Shown: positions 1 through 12,000 of the stretch, one piece after another | Layout of the letters: every line of letters starts with the position of its first letter | Numbering within the stretch: position 1 is the first letter of the stretch | DNA from: Ochromonadaceae sp. CCMP2298 | Lineage: Eukaryota; Sar; Synurophyceae; Ochromonadales; Ochromonadaceae | DNA length: 18,560 nucleotides | Assembly (NCBI GenBank): GCA_026770595.1 | Contig: MU633963.1 | Location: forward strand, 1 to 18,560 | Direction of reading: 5' to 3' | The notes under the pieces: generated by a model | Seen by the model: the letters and a program-made list of their open reading frames with translations, nothing else | Databases searched by the model: none | What the model was told of the DNA's origin: nothing | Made by a program: the position numbers and the translations under genes

Positions 1-68
1 GAGCCGACGTAGATCGCGCCAGTGTTGCCACCCGTTGAGTCGCCAGTGCTCAACACAAGCAATCCAGA
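1..68 (-). repeat. Six-coil block E, cut by the window edge
   Basis: Only coil 1 (SGLLVLSTGDSTGGN) and the start of coil 2 (TGAIYVG) are present. The array evidently continues beyond the left edge. Confidence 0.75.
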
Positions 69-3000
69 CACGCCGGTGGTACCAGTTGCCTCTCCCGTTC
101 GGATTAGCACAGACCCGCTGCTGCTGCCCGTACCATCACCACCAAGAAGAGACAACTGCCCGCCACTCTGATGTAAAGACGTTCCGGCGCGAACGAAGAT
201 TTCTCCGCCCACGCCCACATTACCATCCCCAGAAGTTATGTACGCACTACCGCCTGCTCCCCCGGCCGCCTGGCCACTGCCAATGTACAGTGCGCCTGAA
301 TTCCCAGATGAAGAAGTTCCAGTGCTTAGGGTGATTAATCCACTAGACCCGGCTGATCCGGCGTTTGAAGTCCGCAGCAACATGTTTCCGGTACTCCCGG
401 TTCCGCTGCCACCGCCACTGAATATATTCACTCGGCCTCCACTAGCGCTGGTGGATATACCAGCTCCCATGACGAGTTGCCCATCAGTACCACTATCGCC
501 ATTGCCCACCCGAACGTAGATATCCCCCGAACGCCCTTTCACTCCGGCACCAGATCCCAGGTACATGGCTCCACTGTTACCACTGGTGGCGTCACCAGTA
601 CTCAAAATGACGAGGCCGCTGACGCCGTTAGTTCCAGCATCCCCAGTGCGAAGAAGAAGTGTGCCACTGGTACTAGTGCTGCCCTCACCTGCTCGAATCG
701 ACACCCTTCCACCAGTCGCTGCGGTTGAGGTTCCTGATCTGATGAACATTTCTCCGCCTGTGCCTGAATCTCCTTGTCCTGAGGTAAGGTAAACGCTGCC
801 GGCACGGCCGCCGGTAGCTCGACCGCTGCCAAAGTAGAGCGCACCGCTGTTGCCAGAGGAGGCTGTACCAGTGCTCAATGATAGTACACCGCTCGTGCCT
901 GCATTTCCGGCGTTGCTTGTTCTAATAATCATTCCACCGGTTGAAGTTGCCGAGCCGAAGCCTGTTGTGATGGAGACAGCTCCACCGGAGCTAACAGCGG
1001 ACGTCCCTGCTTTCACAAGAATGTTCGCTCCCTGTCCGCTGTTACCTTTCCCAACAATCAAGTTAATCGCTCCACCTTTGCCCCCCGCTGTGCCCGTGAG
1101 AAGCTCTATGGCCCCAGTACTGCCCGCAGTGGTGGTCCCGGACTGAAGCGTGATCAGTCCGCTCTTGCCAACCCTCCCACCCGCAGCGGTTAGAATCGTC
1201 ACCTCTCCGCTGCTCGACGCGCCGCCAGCACCAGAGAGGATGTTGACTGCGCCTGCCGTGGAGGAGGCTGACGTTAAGCCGGCTGTCATGGTGACATCGC
1301 CGCCCCGTCCACTAATGCCAGAAGCCACAGCAACACTGATCCTGCCGCCTCGTCCCGATTGCGCAGAACCGGTCTGGATGAGAATGGAGCCGGATTCTCC
1401 GATTTGAGTGATGCCTGTCTGCAGAGAGATAGATCCACTGGCGCCACTCTTGCCACTGTTCGAGGTGAGCATTACGAAATCTCCACTGCTCGTCTTCGTG
1501 CTGAGGCCTGTCGTCAGGCTGACCTTTCCACCCGTAGCATCGGCAGTGTTACCCCCCACAAGGGTGAAATCTCCACCCGCACCGCTCGATCCCAGCCCTA
1601 CTTGTATCCCGATACTCCCACCAGCTCCAGAGATAGCAGAAAGCCCAGACTGAAGATTGATATATCCCGATGTCGCCGCGACGGTGGCAGGAGTGAGGAT
1701 GTCGATGTTGCCACTCTGCAGGGCTCCCGAACTGCCCGAGGACATGAAAATATCTCCACCAGCGGAGAACTGTGAGTACCCTCCCACGATCTGGACCTTA
1801 CCACCGACAGCTCCGGCCGCCAGGGCAGCACCACCTCTCAAAGTAATGACGCCACCCGCATTCCCAGCCCCGGTTGTGGCTCCAGCATCCAGGCTCAACA
1901 GCCCCCCGAGGCCGCCGTTTGACACACCGACCATCATCTGAATGCTGCCTGCAGATTTCGCAGAGTCTCCTGAGCGGATGAGAACCACGCCCGAGTCACC
2001 CTGGTTGGCCGACCCAGTGACCAGCGAGATATCTCCACTGCCGCCCGTGAACCCGCTCGAAGAAGACGCGATTGCGAGCTGCCCGCCTCCCGTGACACCG
2101 CTGCCTGACAGAATTTGCACCCTACCAGCGCCGGCGGAGCCATTGCCGCCAGATATTATGACGTTTCCTCCCAGACCTGAGAACCCCGAACCGGCAGCGA
2201 AAGAAACATCTCCTCCCTTGGAGAGATCAGAAAACACCTCGCTCCCAAGGAAATCGATATTGCTCCCGTCACCGACGAAAGTCTCTCCAGCGCGCAGAGA
2301 AATTGCACCACCTAGGCCGAGGTAGGCCGAGCCCGTCTGCAGGATAATAGGACCAGCATCTTGGGTGTCGGATTCCACGTCTCCAGTGCTCACTGTGATG
2401 GAGCCAGCTGTCATATTCAGATCAGACCCAGAAAGCAGGGAGATATCTCCGCCAAAACTGCTGGAGTTCGTCTGGATGGAGATATTACCCCCGTCGACCC
2501 TTGAGTCCCCAGTGCTTAGCAGGATGGATCCGGAAGGATCGTAGCGCGTATTGCCAGTGGAGACGTTCATGCTTCCACTCCCGCCAGCAGACGGTGTGGT
2601 GAGGGTAACGTTTCCAGAGCGGGCGGTGCTAGATTTGCCGGAAGCAAGGCCGGACGAGAGCTCGACCGACCCACCGATGCTATTGCCCACTCCTCCTTCG
2701 AAACTCACACTCCCTCCAGCTCCGCCCTCTCCTCTGGAGGCAGTGGACCTACCAGCCAGAATCGACACATCACCGGTGAAAGCACCGTCGCCAGACATAA
2801 TCTCGACAGCGCCAGACTGGTCGCGACCTCCCACTCCTGATCCGATCAATACATCGCCAGATGAGGATGCCGCTGCAGTCTGCAGAGACAAATATCCGCC
2901 CCGCTTCGAGCTCGACTCGCTGCTTCCCGCAAGTACTTCCACACTTCCACCAGTAGAGGAGGATGAGCCAGCGTGGACGCGGATGGAACCTCCCGCCTCG

Positions 3001-6000
3001 CTGCTTCCTCCAGCAGACACGAAGACGCTGCTGCTTGCCTCGCCAGACGCTCCAGATAGACTGATCGACCCAGCGGCGGTTCCGTTGCTGGTGCCAATGG
3101 CGAGATTGATATCTCCGCTAGTCCCAGTCGTACCTGTGGATAAGTAGACTCCACCGGAAGGCCCTTCAGCATCACCAGTCTCGAGCGAAATGCTACCAGA
3201 GAAAGAACCGTTTCCAGATGATAGTGTGATGTTACCACTGCTGCCGGTTACAGAGAGGCCGGTAGATATGCCAATACTTCCTCCGTTGTTGAGACCGCCG
3301 CCTGAATTGATGCTTACATTCCCACCACCACCGGACACTCGTGAAGAGCCCGCCTCGATGTCGATGGAGCCACCATTCTGATCCGATGAGGGAGTCATGA
3401 TATCGATCGACCCCGAGCTACCTCCTGCCAACGACTCGCCGCTGACAAGTGAGACAGCTCCAGCAACCCCACGCTTTGCGTTAGAGTTGGACCCTAGCAC
3501 AGACAAGGGAGCAGCAGTCTCGGCGTTGGATTGTCCTACAGCCAAAGTTATGCCACCGGCAGAGGCCTTCACTGAATCACCGCTGCCGATGAAAACTGCA
3601 CCGGTAGTTCCGCTCGAAGATCCACTTGCAATGTCCACGTCGCCGGAAGATTGAGAATTAGATCCAATTCGCAGCGCAAGATCACCACCGCTTCCCTCAA
3701 TGCTATCACCACTGGTAATACCCACTGAGCCACCAACGTTAGACTCGCTGACACCTCCGTTCAAGGCGAAAGTACCCGTGGGAGTAAGCGCAATGAGGCC
3801 TCCTGCGGTAGAGCCGATGGAAATCGATCCAACATCTTCAGATACGCTCGACTTTCCTGTCGCAATAGTAACATCACCGGGAGTCACAGCATCTCCAGTC
3901 GTGAGAGACGTGTCCCCGCTCTTTGCGGAAGCCTGTGCCGTTTTGACGGTGAACGATCCACTCTGACCGCTATCACTACCGCCCGATGACAGCATCATAT
4001 CACCACCAGCACCTTCATTCGAAGAACCAGCGGCAATGACGATCGTGCCGCCAGCAGAAGCACCAGCGGAGGTTCCAGCGGCAATTTCAACATTACCCGC
4101 AGGCGCCACTCCGCCTGTAGACTTGCCCGCATTCAGGAGAATACTGCCTCCAGCAGAATTGGTGCCAGAGCCAACGTCGATGGAAACATTGCCGCCAGCA
4201 GATCCTGACCCACTTTGGATGTCCACATCTCCACCGGTAGGGCCAGAGCCACCGCCAATAATGGCGGATCCACCTTGCACGTTCGGGCTCTGCCCACCGG
4301 CAATACCTCCTGCAACGATGGATGCTGAGGCTCCGACGGTAGCTTCAGAAGAACTCGATCCTGCAGATAGAGATATCTCCCCAGCCGTGCGGGTGCGGCT
4401 GTTGCCAGTGTCCAGAGCAATAGAGCCTGAACCGCTAGAGATATCGATGGCACTGGCCGTGATCGCAGCATAAGACGAGCTGGAAATAGACAAACCTGCA
4501 TTGTCGCCAGACGCAATGGTGGCGATATTAACGGATCCCCCCGTGGGTCCCCCTCCCGCAGCAATCGCGATCGACCCACCGCGGCCGTCTTTCCTCTGCC
4601 CAGTTAGGTCCGCGGAACCTGCAGCCACTGCGATGTCTCCTGCGACTCCAGCATCCACATCGCCAGTGCGGATGGACACTGAGTCAGCCGTCACTGCGAT
4701 GGGGCCGCTCGACCCCGTGCTGCTGGAGCCCGAGGCTAGGGAAAGGTCCCCCCCACGCCCCGCAAAGGCAGAACCAGCCGACACGTGAGCGTTCCCGCCC
4801 GCGCCGCCAGACGCATTCCCACTTGCTAGAGAAAGGGATCCCCCGCGAACAGTACCCTCTGAGGCACCAGCCGCAACGCTTACATCACCTCCGGAGGAGA
4901 CAGAGCCCGCACCGGCGGCGATCGAGACGCTACCGCCAGCTCCCGCAGAACCAAGGGCCGAAGTAATCGCAGCAGAGCCACCCTGAGCGCCCGAGCCTGA
5001 GGCCAGGATGAGGTCTTGGCCGCGCTTGACTGAGTCTCCGGCCTGAATGGACACAGAACCAGCAGACCCCGCACTGCTCCCTGCCGCGATGTTCACGTTA
5101 CCGGCAGAGACTTCGGAGTCGCCGCTGGAGAGGGCGACCGAACCGGAAGCAGTGCCTGCAGAGCCGGTGTTAACGAGGACAGAGCTAGATTCGCCAGATG
5201 AGGCACTGTTTGATCGCAGCTGCACGCCCTCAGCCCCTCCAAGTAGGAGGGAGCCTCCAGCAGACGCAGACATGCCAGACTCAAGAGAAACAGAGCCACC
5301 GGCAGTGCCCGATCCAGCAAGCATTTCGATCGAGCCGCCGGTCACCTGCCGTGAGCGGCCCGCAACCTGCCTCTGCGATCCAGCCACTATGGATACGCCA
5401 CCCGTCTCTTGTGCGGAGTCTCCGGTTCTGATAGAGAGAGAGCCAGATGCCTGCTTACTCCCGCCGCTACTTAGAGCCACATCTCCGCCAGCGGAAGAAA
5501 TAGCATCGCCCGCTGAGATGTTCACATCGCCGCCTAGAGCGCCACCCTCACCACCACCTCCGTTAAAGTTCACGGCACCTGCCTCGGCACCACTGCTGCG
5601 ACCGGCGATAATACTCACTTCGCCCCCTGCAGTTGTGCCCGTTCCGGCCTCCAGAGCTACAGCTCCACCCATCCCAGCCACGCCAGCACCACTCGAGATA
5701 GACACATCGCCTCCCGCCATGCCTGCGCCGCTCTCCAGGACCACGCGTCCGCCAGTGGACTGACTGGTGCTGAGTGAGCGTAGCGTGGTGTCTCCAGCCT
5801 GCAGGAGCACATCTGCCCCCTCCGCTGAGCTAGATCCAGTCCGCAGCTGGATCGAGCCAGCTCCGGTACCGCTATCGCCAGAAAAGATAGAAATCGATCC
5901 AGTCGACAGAGACTCAGAGGAGCCGCTGGCAATCGCCACAGCGCCGGAGTCAGCCTCGTTCAGGCGGGCGCCAGTCTGCAGAGACACCTTTGCACCCGAC

Positions 6001-9000
6001 ACAGATGCGACGCCGCCAGTCTCGGCAGCACCACCACCTGCAGCGAATATCAAAGAGCCCCCAGCCTTACCACTGCCTGCGGTAACGGTGACGGAACCCG
6101 CATCAGAGTCGTCGACGCTCGAGCCTACGACAAGAGCGATGCTGCCTGTTGCGCCATCGCCGCTCTCCCCGGTGGAAAGAAGGATAGAGCCCGAATGGCC
6201 GCTCGACGATGACCCTGTGCCTAGCACAATGTCTCCTGTGCGGAATGTGGAATCGGGCGAACTGACGACGATAGAGCCGCTGGTGCTCGTGGCACTTGAG
6301 CCGCCCAAGAGCACCGCAGACCCGCCAGGGGTGGTGGTGGAGGAGCCCCCGTCGATCAGAATGGAGCCACCGGCAGTGTTCGAACCCCCTGTAAGGGATA
6401 CCTGGCCACCACTGTTCGCGCTATTCGACCCAGACTCCAGAGTTACAGACCCCCCCAAACCGATGGTCCCGTCTCCACTCTTAATGGTCGTACCACCTCC
6501 GTTGATGCCACTGCCACTCGCAAGCTGAAGCTTGCCGCCGACAGCGTCGAGAGCGGAGGTGAGCGTACCACTGAACTGCGTGTCGCCAGCAGCCACGCTC
6601 ACATCTGCGCCCGCCTTGGCAGCGCCAGCTCCAGCGTGGAGATCGATGGAACCCGCCGCAGTGGAGCTGTCGCCTGTGCGGATGGAAATAGACCCAGAGG
6701 CTGCCTTCGACGCACCGGTGGCTAGAGTCACAGCGCCACTGTCGGACACTGCCGGCTGTGTGGAGAGGGATAGGTCGTCAGCGCTACCGAAGTTGACCGC
6801 ACCCCCTAAGCCGGTCTCACCGACTCCTGCTTCCAGTACGAGTGATCCGCCATTGAAGCCGGCCCCTGCCGTGAGGGACAAAGAACCCCCAGTGGCATCG
6901 GAGCCGAAGGAGGCTCCGCTAGTGATCTGCATGGATCCCGCTGTGCCCTTTGCGGCATCACCGGATGCGATCTTGATCTCGCCTGTGCCACCTAAGGGGG
7001 AGGCGCCCGTGGCGAGAATAACGGATCCTGATGATGCCTCGGGCGAGAAGGACGCGTCGTCTGCGGACTTAACTACGATGCGGCCTGTGGAGCCAGACAA
7101 GCTAGACCCACTGCTCAGTAGCACATCACCGCCCAGGCCGCCAGCGGATTGACCGCCAGCGACGGAGAGAGATCCACCGTCGGAAGTTCCCGCAGAGCTC
7201 TCGCCAGCCGCGATGCTGGTGGAGCCGCCAGAGAGAGTGCCTTGGCCTGCAGCGATGAACACAGCCCCGCCTTCGCCTTCACCAGCACCCTGGCCCGCCT
7301 CCAAGAGGACCGCTCCGCCGCTGTGGCTCAGGCCATCCCCGCTTCTGATCATCGTGTTGCCCCCACCAGCTGCGTTGCCGGAAGAAAGCAGCAAATCGCC
7401 ACCAGCAATAGGCGTCTTTGTGGCCTCAGGACCTGCCAGGGGCGCCACATAATTCACGTCTCCGCCCTGCAGTGTCAGCGAGGAACCCTTCACACCTGCA
7501 CTCAGGCCAGCCTTGATAGTCACAGTCCCTGCTGCGTCGGAATCTCCGCTGCTCACAGAGACAGCGCCGTTGTCGCCACTCGTAAATGTAACCTCGCCAG
7601 AGCCATTCCCATCAGCAAAAGTGGAGAACTGGACGGAATCGCTACTCGTGAGTGACAGGACACCTCCCTCTCCTGTCTGTCCCGTCATTATGGATGTGTC
7701 ACCACTTGAGCTGACGGTCACGGAGCCACCAGTGCCAGAGCCTGAGCTTCCAGCCTTGAAGGCCACGTCCCCCGCAGTCCCCTGGCTCACATCGCAACTC
7801 TTGACAGTGATCGAGCCCGAGTCAGCCTCGCGAGCCGACACCTCAGCAGTGGTTATCGCGATCGATCCGGAAGATCCGCGGACGCTGGAGCCGCCCTGTA
7901 AGACTAGAGATCCCGAGGTACCAGCAGCCGAGTCGCCCGCGCTTATGCGGGCAGATCCGCCACCACCCTCGGCGAGGCTGTCGCCCCCGGAGAGCTGGAG
8001 GTCTCCAGCGTTGCCCAGACCACTCACAGAATCTCCACCGCCCACTCTGATCGATCCGCCGCCGTTACCATCGCCCGCAAGGATACGCACTGCGCCCCCT
8101 CCGGAGGCAGAGCCCGCCCCGCTGCGGAGAGTTACGTCGCCGCCGACAGCGCCAGATCCAGAGGTAAGGTCGAGATATCCACCCTTGTCGTCAGAGCTGC
8201 CTGCCTCGATGCGCACCTCGCCACCCGCGATCAGCACAGATCCAGCGGTGTCCGCGGAACCAGTTGCAATGGCCACATCGCCTGACACGCCCGCATCGGT
8301 CACGCCACTCGTCATCGAAATGTCTCCAGAGGCAGCGATTGTTTCGATTGATACCGCGCCTCCGGATATGGTTGCGGTGTTTTCGTCAAGTGAGACTCCA
8401 GCGGTGAGTGACACACTGCCTGGCACACCGTCCCCACCTGAGATAGCAACAGACCCGCCAGTACCCTTAGCGAGGCCCGACCCAGCCTGCAAGGAGACAT
8501 CGCCCGCAACGCCAGAGTACACATTTCCCGTGGACACGGTAACGCTGCCACTAGATCCCTTTGCCTCTGTGGTAACAGCGGATAGAATAGACACAGATCC
8601 GGTGGAGCTTTCTACGCTACCGCCTGCCTTCAGGAGCAGGTCACCCCCAGCGCCAGTCGCAGCGGATCCAGCAACAACCAGTGCGGCACCTCCAGGGGCA
8701 GCTCCTTCGGTGGTAGACCCGCCGCCCAAGGACAGCGAGCCTCCTGCCCCGTCTAACACAGAGGTGCCAGCTTTGACGTTTACAGAGCCGGCGTCGGACG
8801 AACCAGCGCCAGATCCAGCCTCGACATTGATGGAGCCGCCCGCAGCGGAGGAGCCAGAGCCTCCAGACATGAGGACTTCGCCACCAGTTGCGCCGTGTCC
8901 AGCGCTCAGTACAAGCTCGCCACCAATGCCAGCAGCCTCACCCGCAACTACCTCCAAGGTACCGCCGTTCTTGTCGGACTGACCAGCGGAAATCGAGACG

Positions 9001-12000
9001 CTGCCTGGAGTATCGCCACTACTGCCAGACATAACGCGAACACTGCCCGAGGACTGGTCAGTCGATCCTGTTGAAATCACGACGTCACCTATCTCCCCTG
9101 CCATGGTGCCAATCGAGAGAGTCTGCGAAGCCGAGATCTCCACAGTGCCAGCGGTATTGTTTCCAAAACCAGCCGAGAGAGAAATTGACCCGCCGACCTG
9201 ACCATTCCCACCTTGCAGAGCGACGGAACCCGCGTCTGCGGCGCTATCGCCAGCAGAGACGGCCACAGAGCCAGACGAACCAACACTAGAGCCCGTTGCT
9301 ATGGAGACGCTGCCCGACTCGAGAGTCGATGCGCCAGTAAGCACCGTCACATTTCCAGTTGCAGCCCCTGCCTGTGAGGCGACAGTGACACCGCCACTTT
9401 GGGTGGCACTGGCACCACCGCTGAGCAGAACTGGTCCGCCAGGGCCGCTGATGGAAGAACCGCCAGCGACTGCGACAGAGGCTCCGGCGAGAGCGCCGGT
9501 AGCACTGCCACCAGTGATTACCACAGATCCCGTCTTTGCACCACCGTTTGCACCGCCAGCGCTGATGTCCACAGAGCCATCCCCTCTGGCCTCCAGGTCG
9601 ATGGAGCCACCGTCCCCAGACGTACCTGTGCCGCTGAGAATGCCGACATCGCCGCCCGCGGCTCCTGCACCTCCTACCAGAGACACCTTGCCGCCTGCAC
9701 TAGCCGTCTGAGCTGCGTTGTCGCCCGCCTGGATGAGAACGTCTGAGCCCTGAGCAGCCTTGCTGGCGCCCGATGTCAACTCGATCGACCCAGCTTGGGC
9801 CTCACTGTTGCCAGAGGTTAACAGGACACTTCCAGAAGATCCAGAAGCAGATCCGCTGGATATCTCGACCGCGCCCTCCCCTGTGGAAGTACCGAAGAGC
9901 GTCCTCCACGCCCCAGAGAGAGACAAAGAGCCCCCCATTCCACCCATTAGCCGCTCGCCCGCCGCCGCGATGATGGAGCCAGCTCCAGCAAACAGAGAGA
10001 TGTCGCCCGCTGCGGTTTTCGCAGCGGTGCCAGATCCTGTCGACACGGAAATTCCACCCGCGGCAGCAGCACCACCGGTAGCGAGCGCGATCGAGCCTGA
10101 GCCAGCAGAAGAAGGCCCGGTGGCGACCCCGATATCTCCACTGGATGCGGAATCCGCAGAGCGGATAGCAACCGAGCCAGAAGAACCCTCAGCGCTGCTC
10201 CCGCCCAGCAGCTCTACTGATCCACCTGCCGAAGACCCGCCGCTCAGGGTGGCGGTCTCCTCGGACAGCCGGATGTAGGCACCAGACTCGTCCGATGACT
10301 CGCCCGCAGTAAACTCTACAGCTCCACCAGCGATAGACACGTCTCCTCCAGAAGGGCCGGAGCCGCCGCTTGCCAGCAGGTCGCCACCCTTGAGGGAGGA
10401 GGATCCAGCCTGGACAGTGAGGGCAGCCCCGACGCTATCGGATTTCCCGGCTGATACCGATACCGATCCTGCCGAGCCGGTGAGCGAATCACCAGACTGA
10501 AGGACCAGAGAGCCGGTTGAACCGGAAGAAGACCCAGACGCGATGGAGATCGGTCCACTCCCCACGGCACCAGAGAATGTGCCCAGAGTCGCAGAGCCGT
10601 CGCTGGTCAGATCCAAGAGTGCCGCGGTCCCAGTGCTGTCGTCAGAGGATCCAGTGCTGATGGAGACGCCGCCCGCAACTGCACCAGATCCGCCAGAGAT
10701 GGTAATTGACCCAGCATTGGCGCTAGCCGCCGTGGAGATGGAGATATCTCCAGCAGATCCAGTAGAGGAGGGCGCAGAGGCAACCGTCACGCTGCCGGAA
10801 TGGGTAGTCGATGCGCCCGAACCCACGCGCAGAGATCCAGAGGTCTTCTCGGCATCGAGAGATTCAATGGATACAGACCCGCTCGCGCCCTGGCTCGACC
10901 CACCACTCAGAGATAGAGAACCCGCCTCCCCTCCGACAGGGGAGTCCCCTCCGCGCACAGCCACTCCTCCACCGCTGAGGGGGCCGAGAGACGCGCCACC
11001 AGAGATCGTAAGAGTCCCGCCGGAGGCGTCTGCGTCTCCACCCTCGAGCAAGACGGAGCCGCCGGTAACACCAGGGCCAGCCTTGACCTCCACCGCACCT
11101 CCAAGCCCAGAGCTACCAGACCCGCTCTGCAGCAGGACAGTCCCGCCCTCACCACCACTGCCGCTGGACACAAACAGCTCACCACCATTGGCAGAATCTG
11201 AATCGCCTGCGGAGATGGAAACACCAGCACTTTTGGCGCCACTGAAGCCAGCAGCGATCTTGATATCACCAGCACTGCCGAAGCTGTCGCCAGTCGACAG
11301 CTGCACATCGCCAGACTCAACAGAGGCAGGGCCGCTAGTCACGCTGACCGAACCCACCCCAGCGAAGGTGCCCAAGGAGGCTGCGCGACTGCCCAGCACG
11401 TTAATCTCGACCCCAGAGATGGAGGCCGAGCCAGCCACGGTCCCGCTGCCAGCCGCCAAGGCGATGGAGCCTGCGGCCTCGGACCCTAAGCTTGAGCCGC
11501 CGCTGAGCTTGATCTCGCCAGATCCGGTTAGGGAGTCACCTGTGGAGAACTCTACGGCACCCGACTGCCCCGCGCCGGAGGAAACAGTCACTGCACCACT
11601 GGACTCGGACACAGAGGTGCCCAGCACCACTTCACCGCTAGCGCCAGAGGCACTGGAACCGCCCGCCACCTGAACGGCACCACCCGTGCCTCGGGCAGAT
11701 CCACCACCCACAATGGAAGTAAATCCGCCAGAATCCTGACCGGTTGAGACGCCGCCATTGAGTGACAGCGTTCCACCATTGCCGACTTCAGATGCACCAG
11801 CAGAAATGTCCACTCCCTCAGCTTCGGAGCTGCTGCTGCCGGCCTCGATCGTGATTTTTCCGCCTCTCATATTACCATCTCCGCTGCGCATGGTGATTGC
11901 ACCACCCTGGGTACCCGCACCACTCATTAGGTTGAGGTCACCAGCAGCTTCGCTCTCGCTGTCGCCGCTCACAAGTGCCACATCTGCGCCACCAGCTATG

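Larger units (their letters stand above)
69..1715 (-). repeat. Tandem higher-order repeat array: six-coil blocks of 270-276 bp
   Basis: Six consecutive blocks (1440-1715, 1164-1439, 894-1163, 621-893, 345-620, 69-344) plus a partial seventh (1-68) each hold six coils and 90-92 residues. Coil 1 runs from SGxIxLxSG (left-most blocks SGLITLSTG) and coil 2 resembles SGALYxGSG. Coil 6 ends in RTSNAGxAG or RTG[D/E]AxTxGV. On the plus strand the conserved coil 1 shows as a ccagtgct-like word near 45, 319, 593 and 868. The four left-most blocks are clearly alike, and similarity fades to the right through 894-1163 and beyond 1164. Confidence 0.8.

Noticed and set aside
7513-8982. Plus-strand Pro-rich frame of 489 codons
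   Set aside because: Same antisense phase and composition as the other shadows; breaks fall where the sense protein happens to have Tyr, His or Gln.
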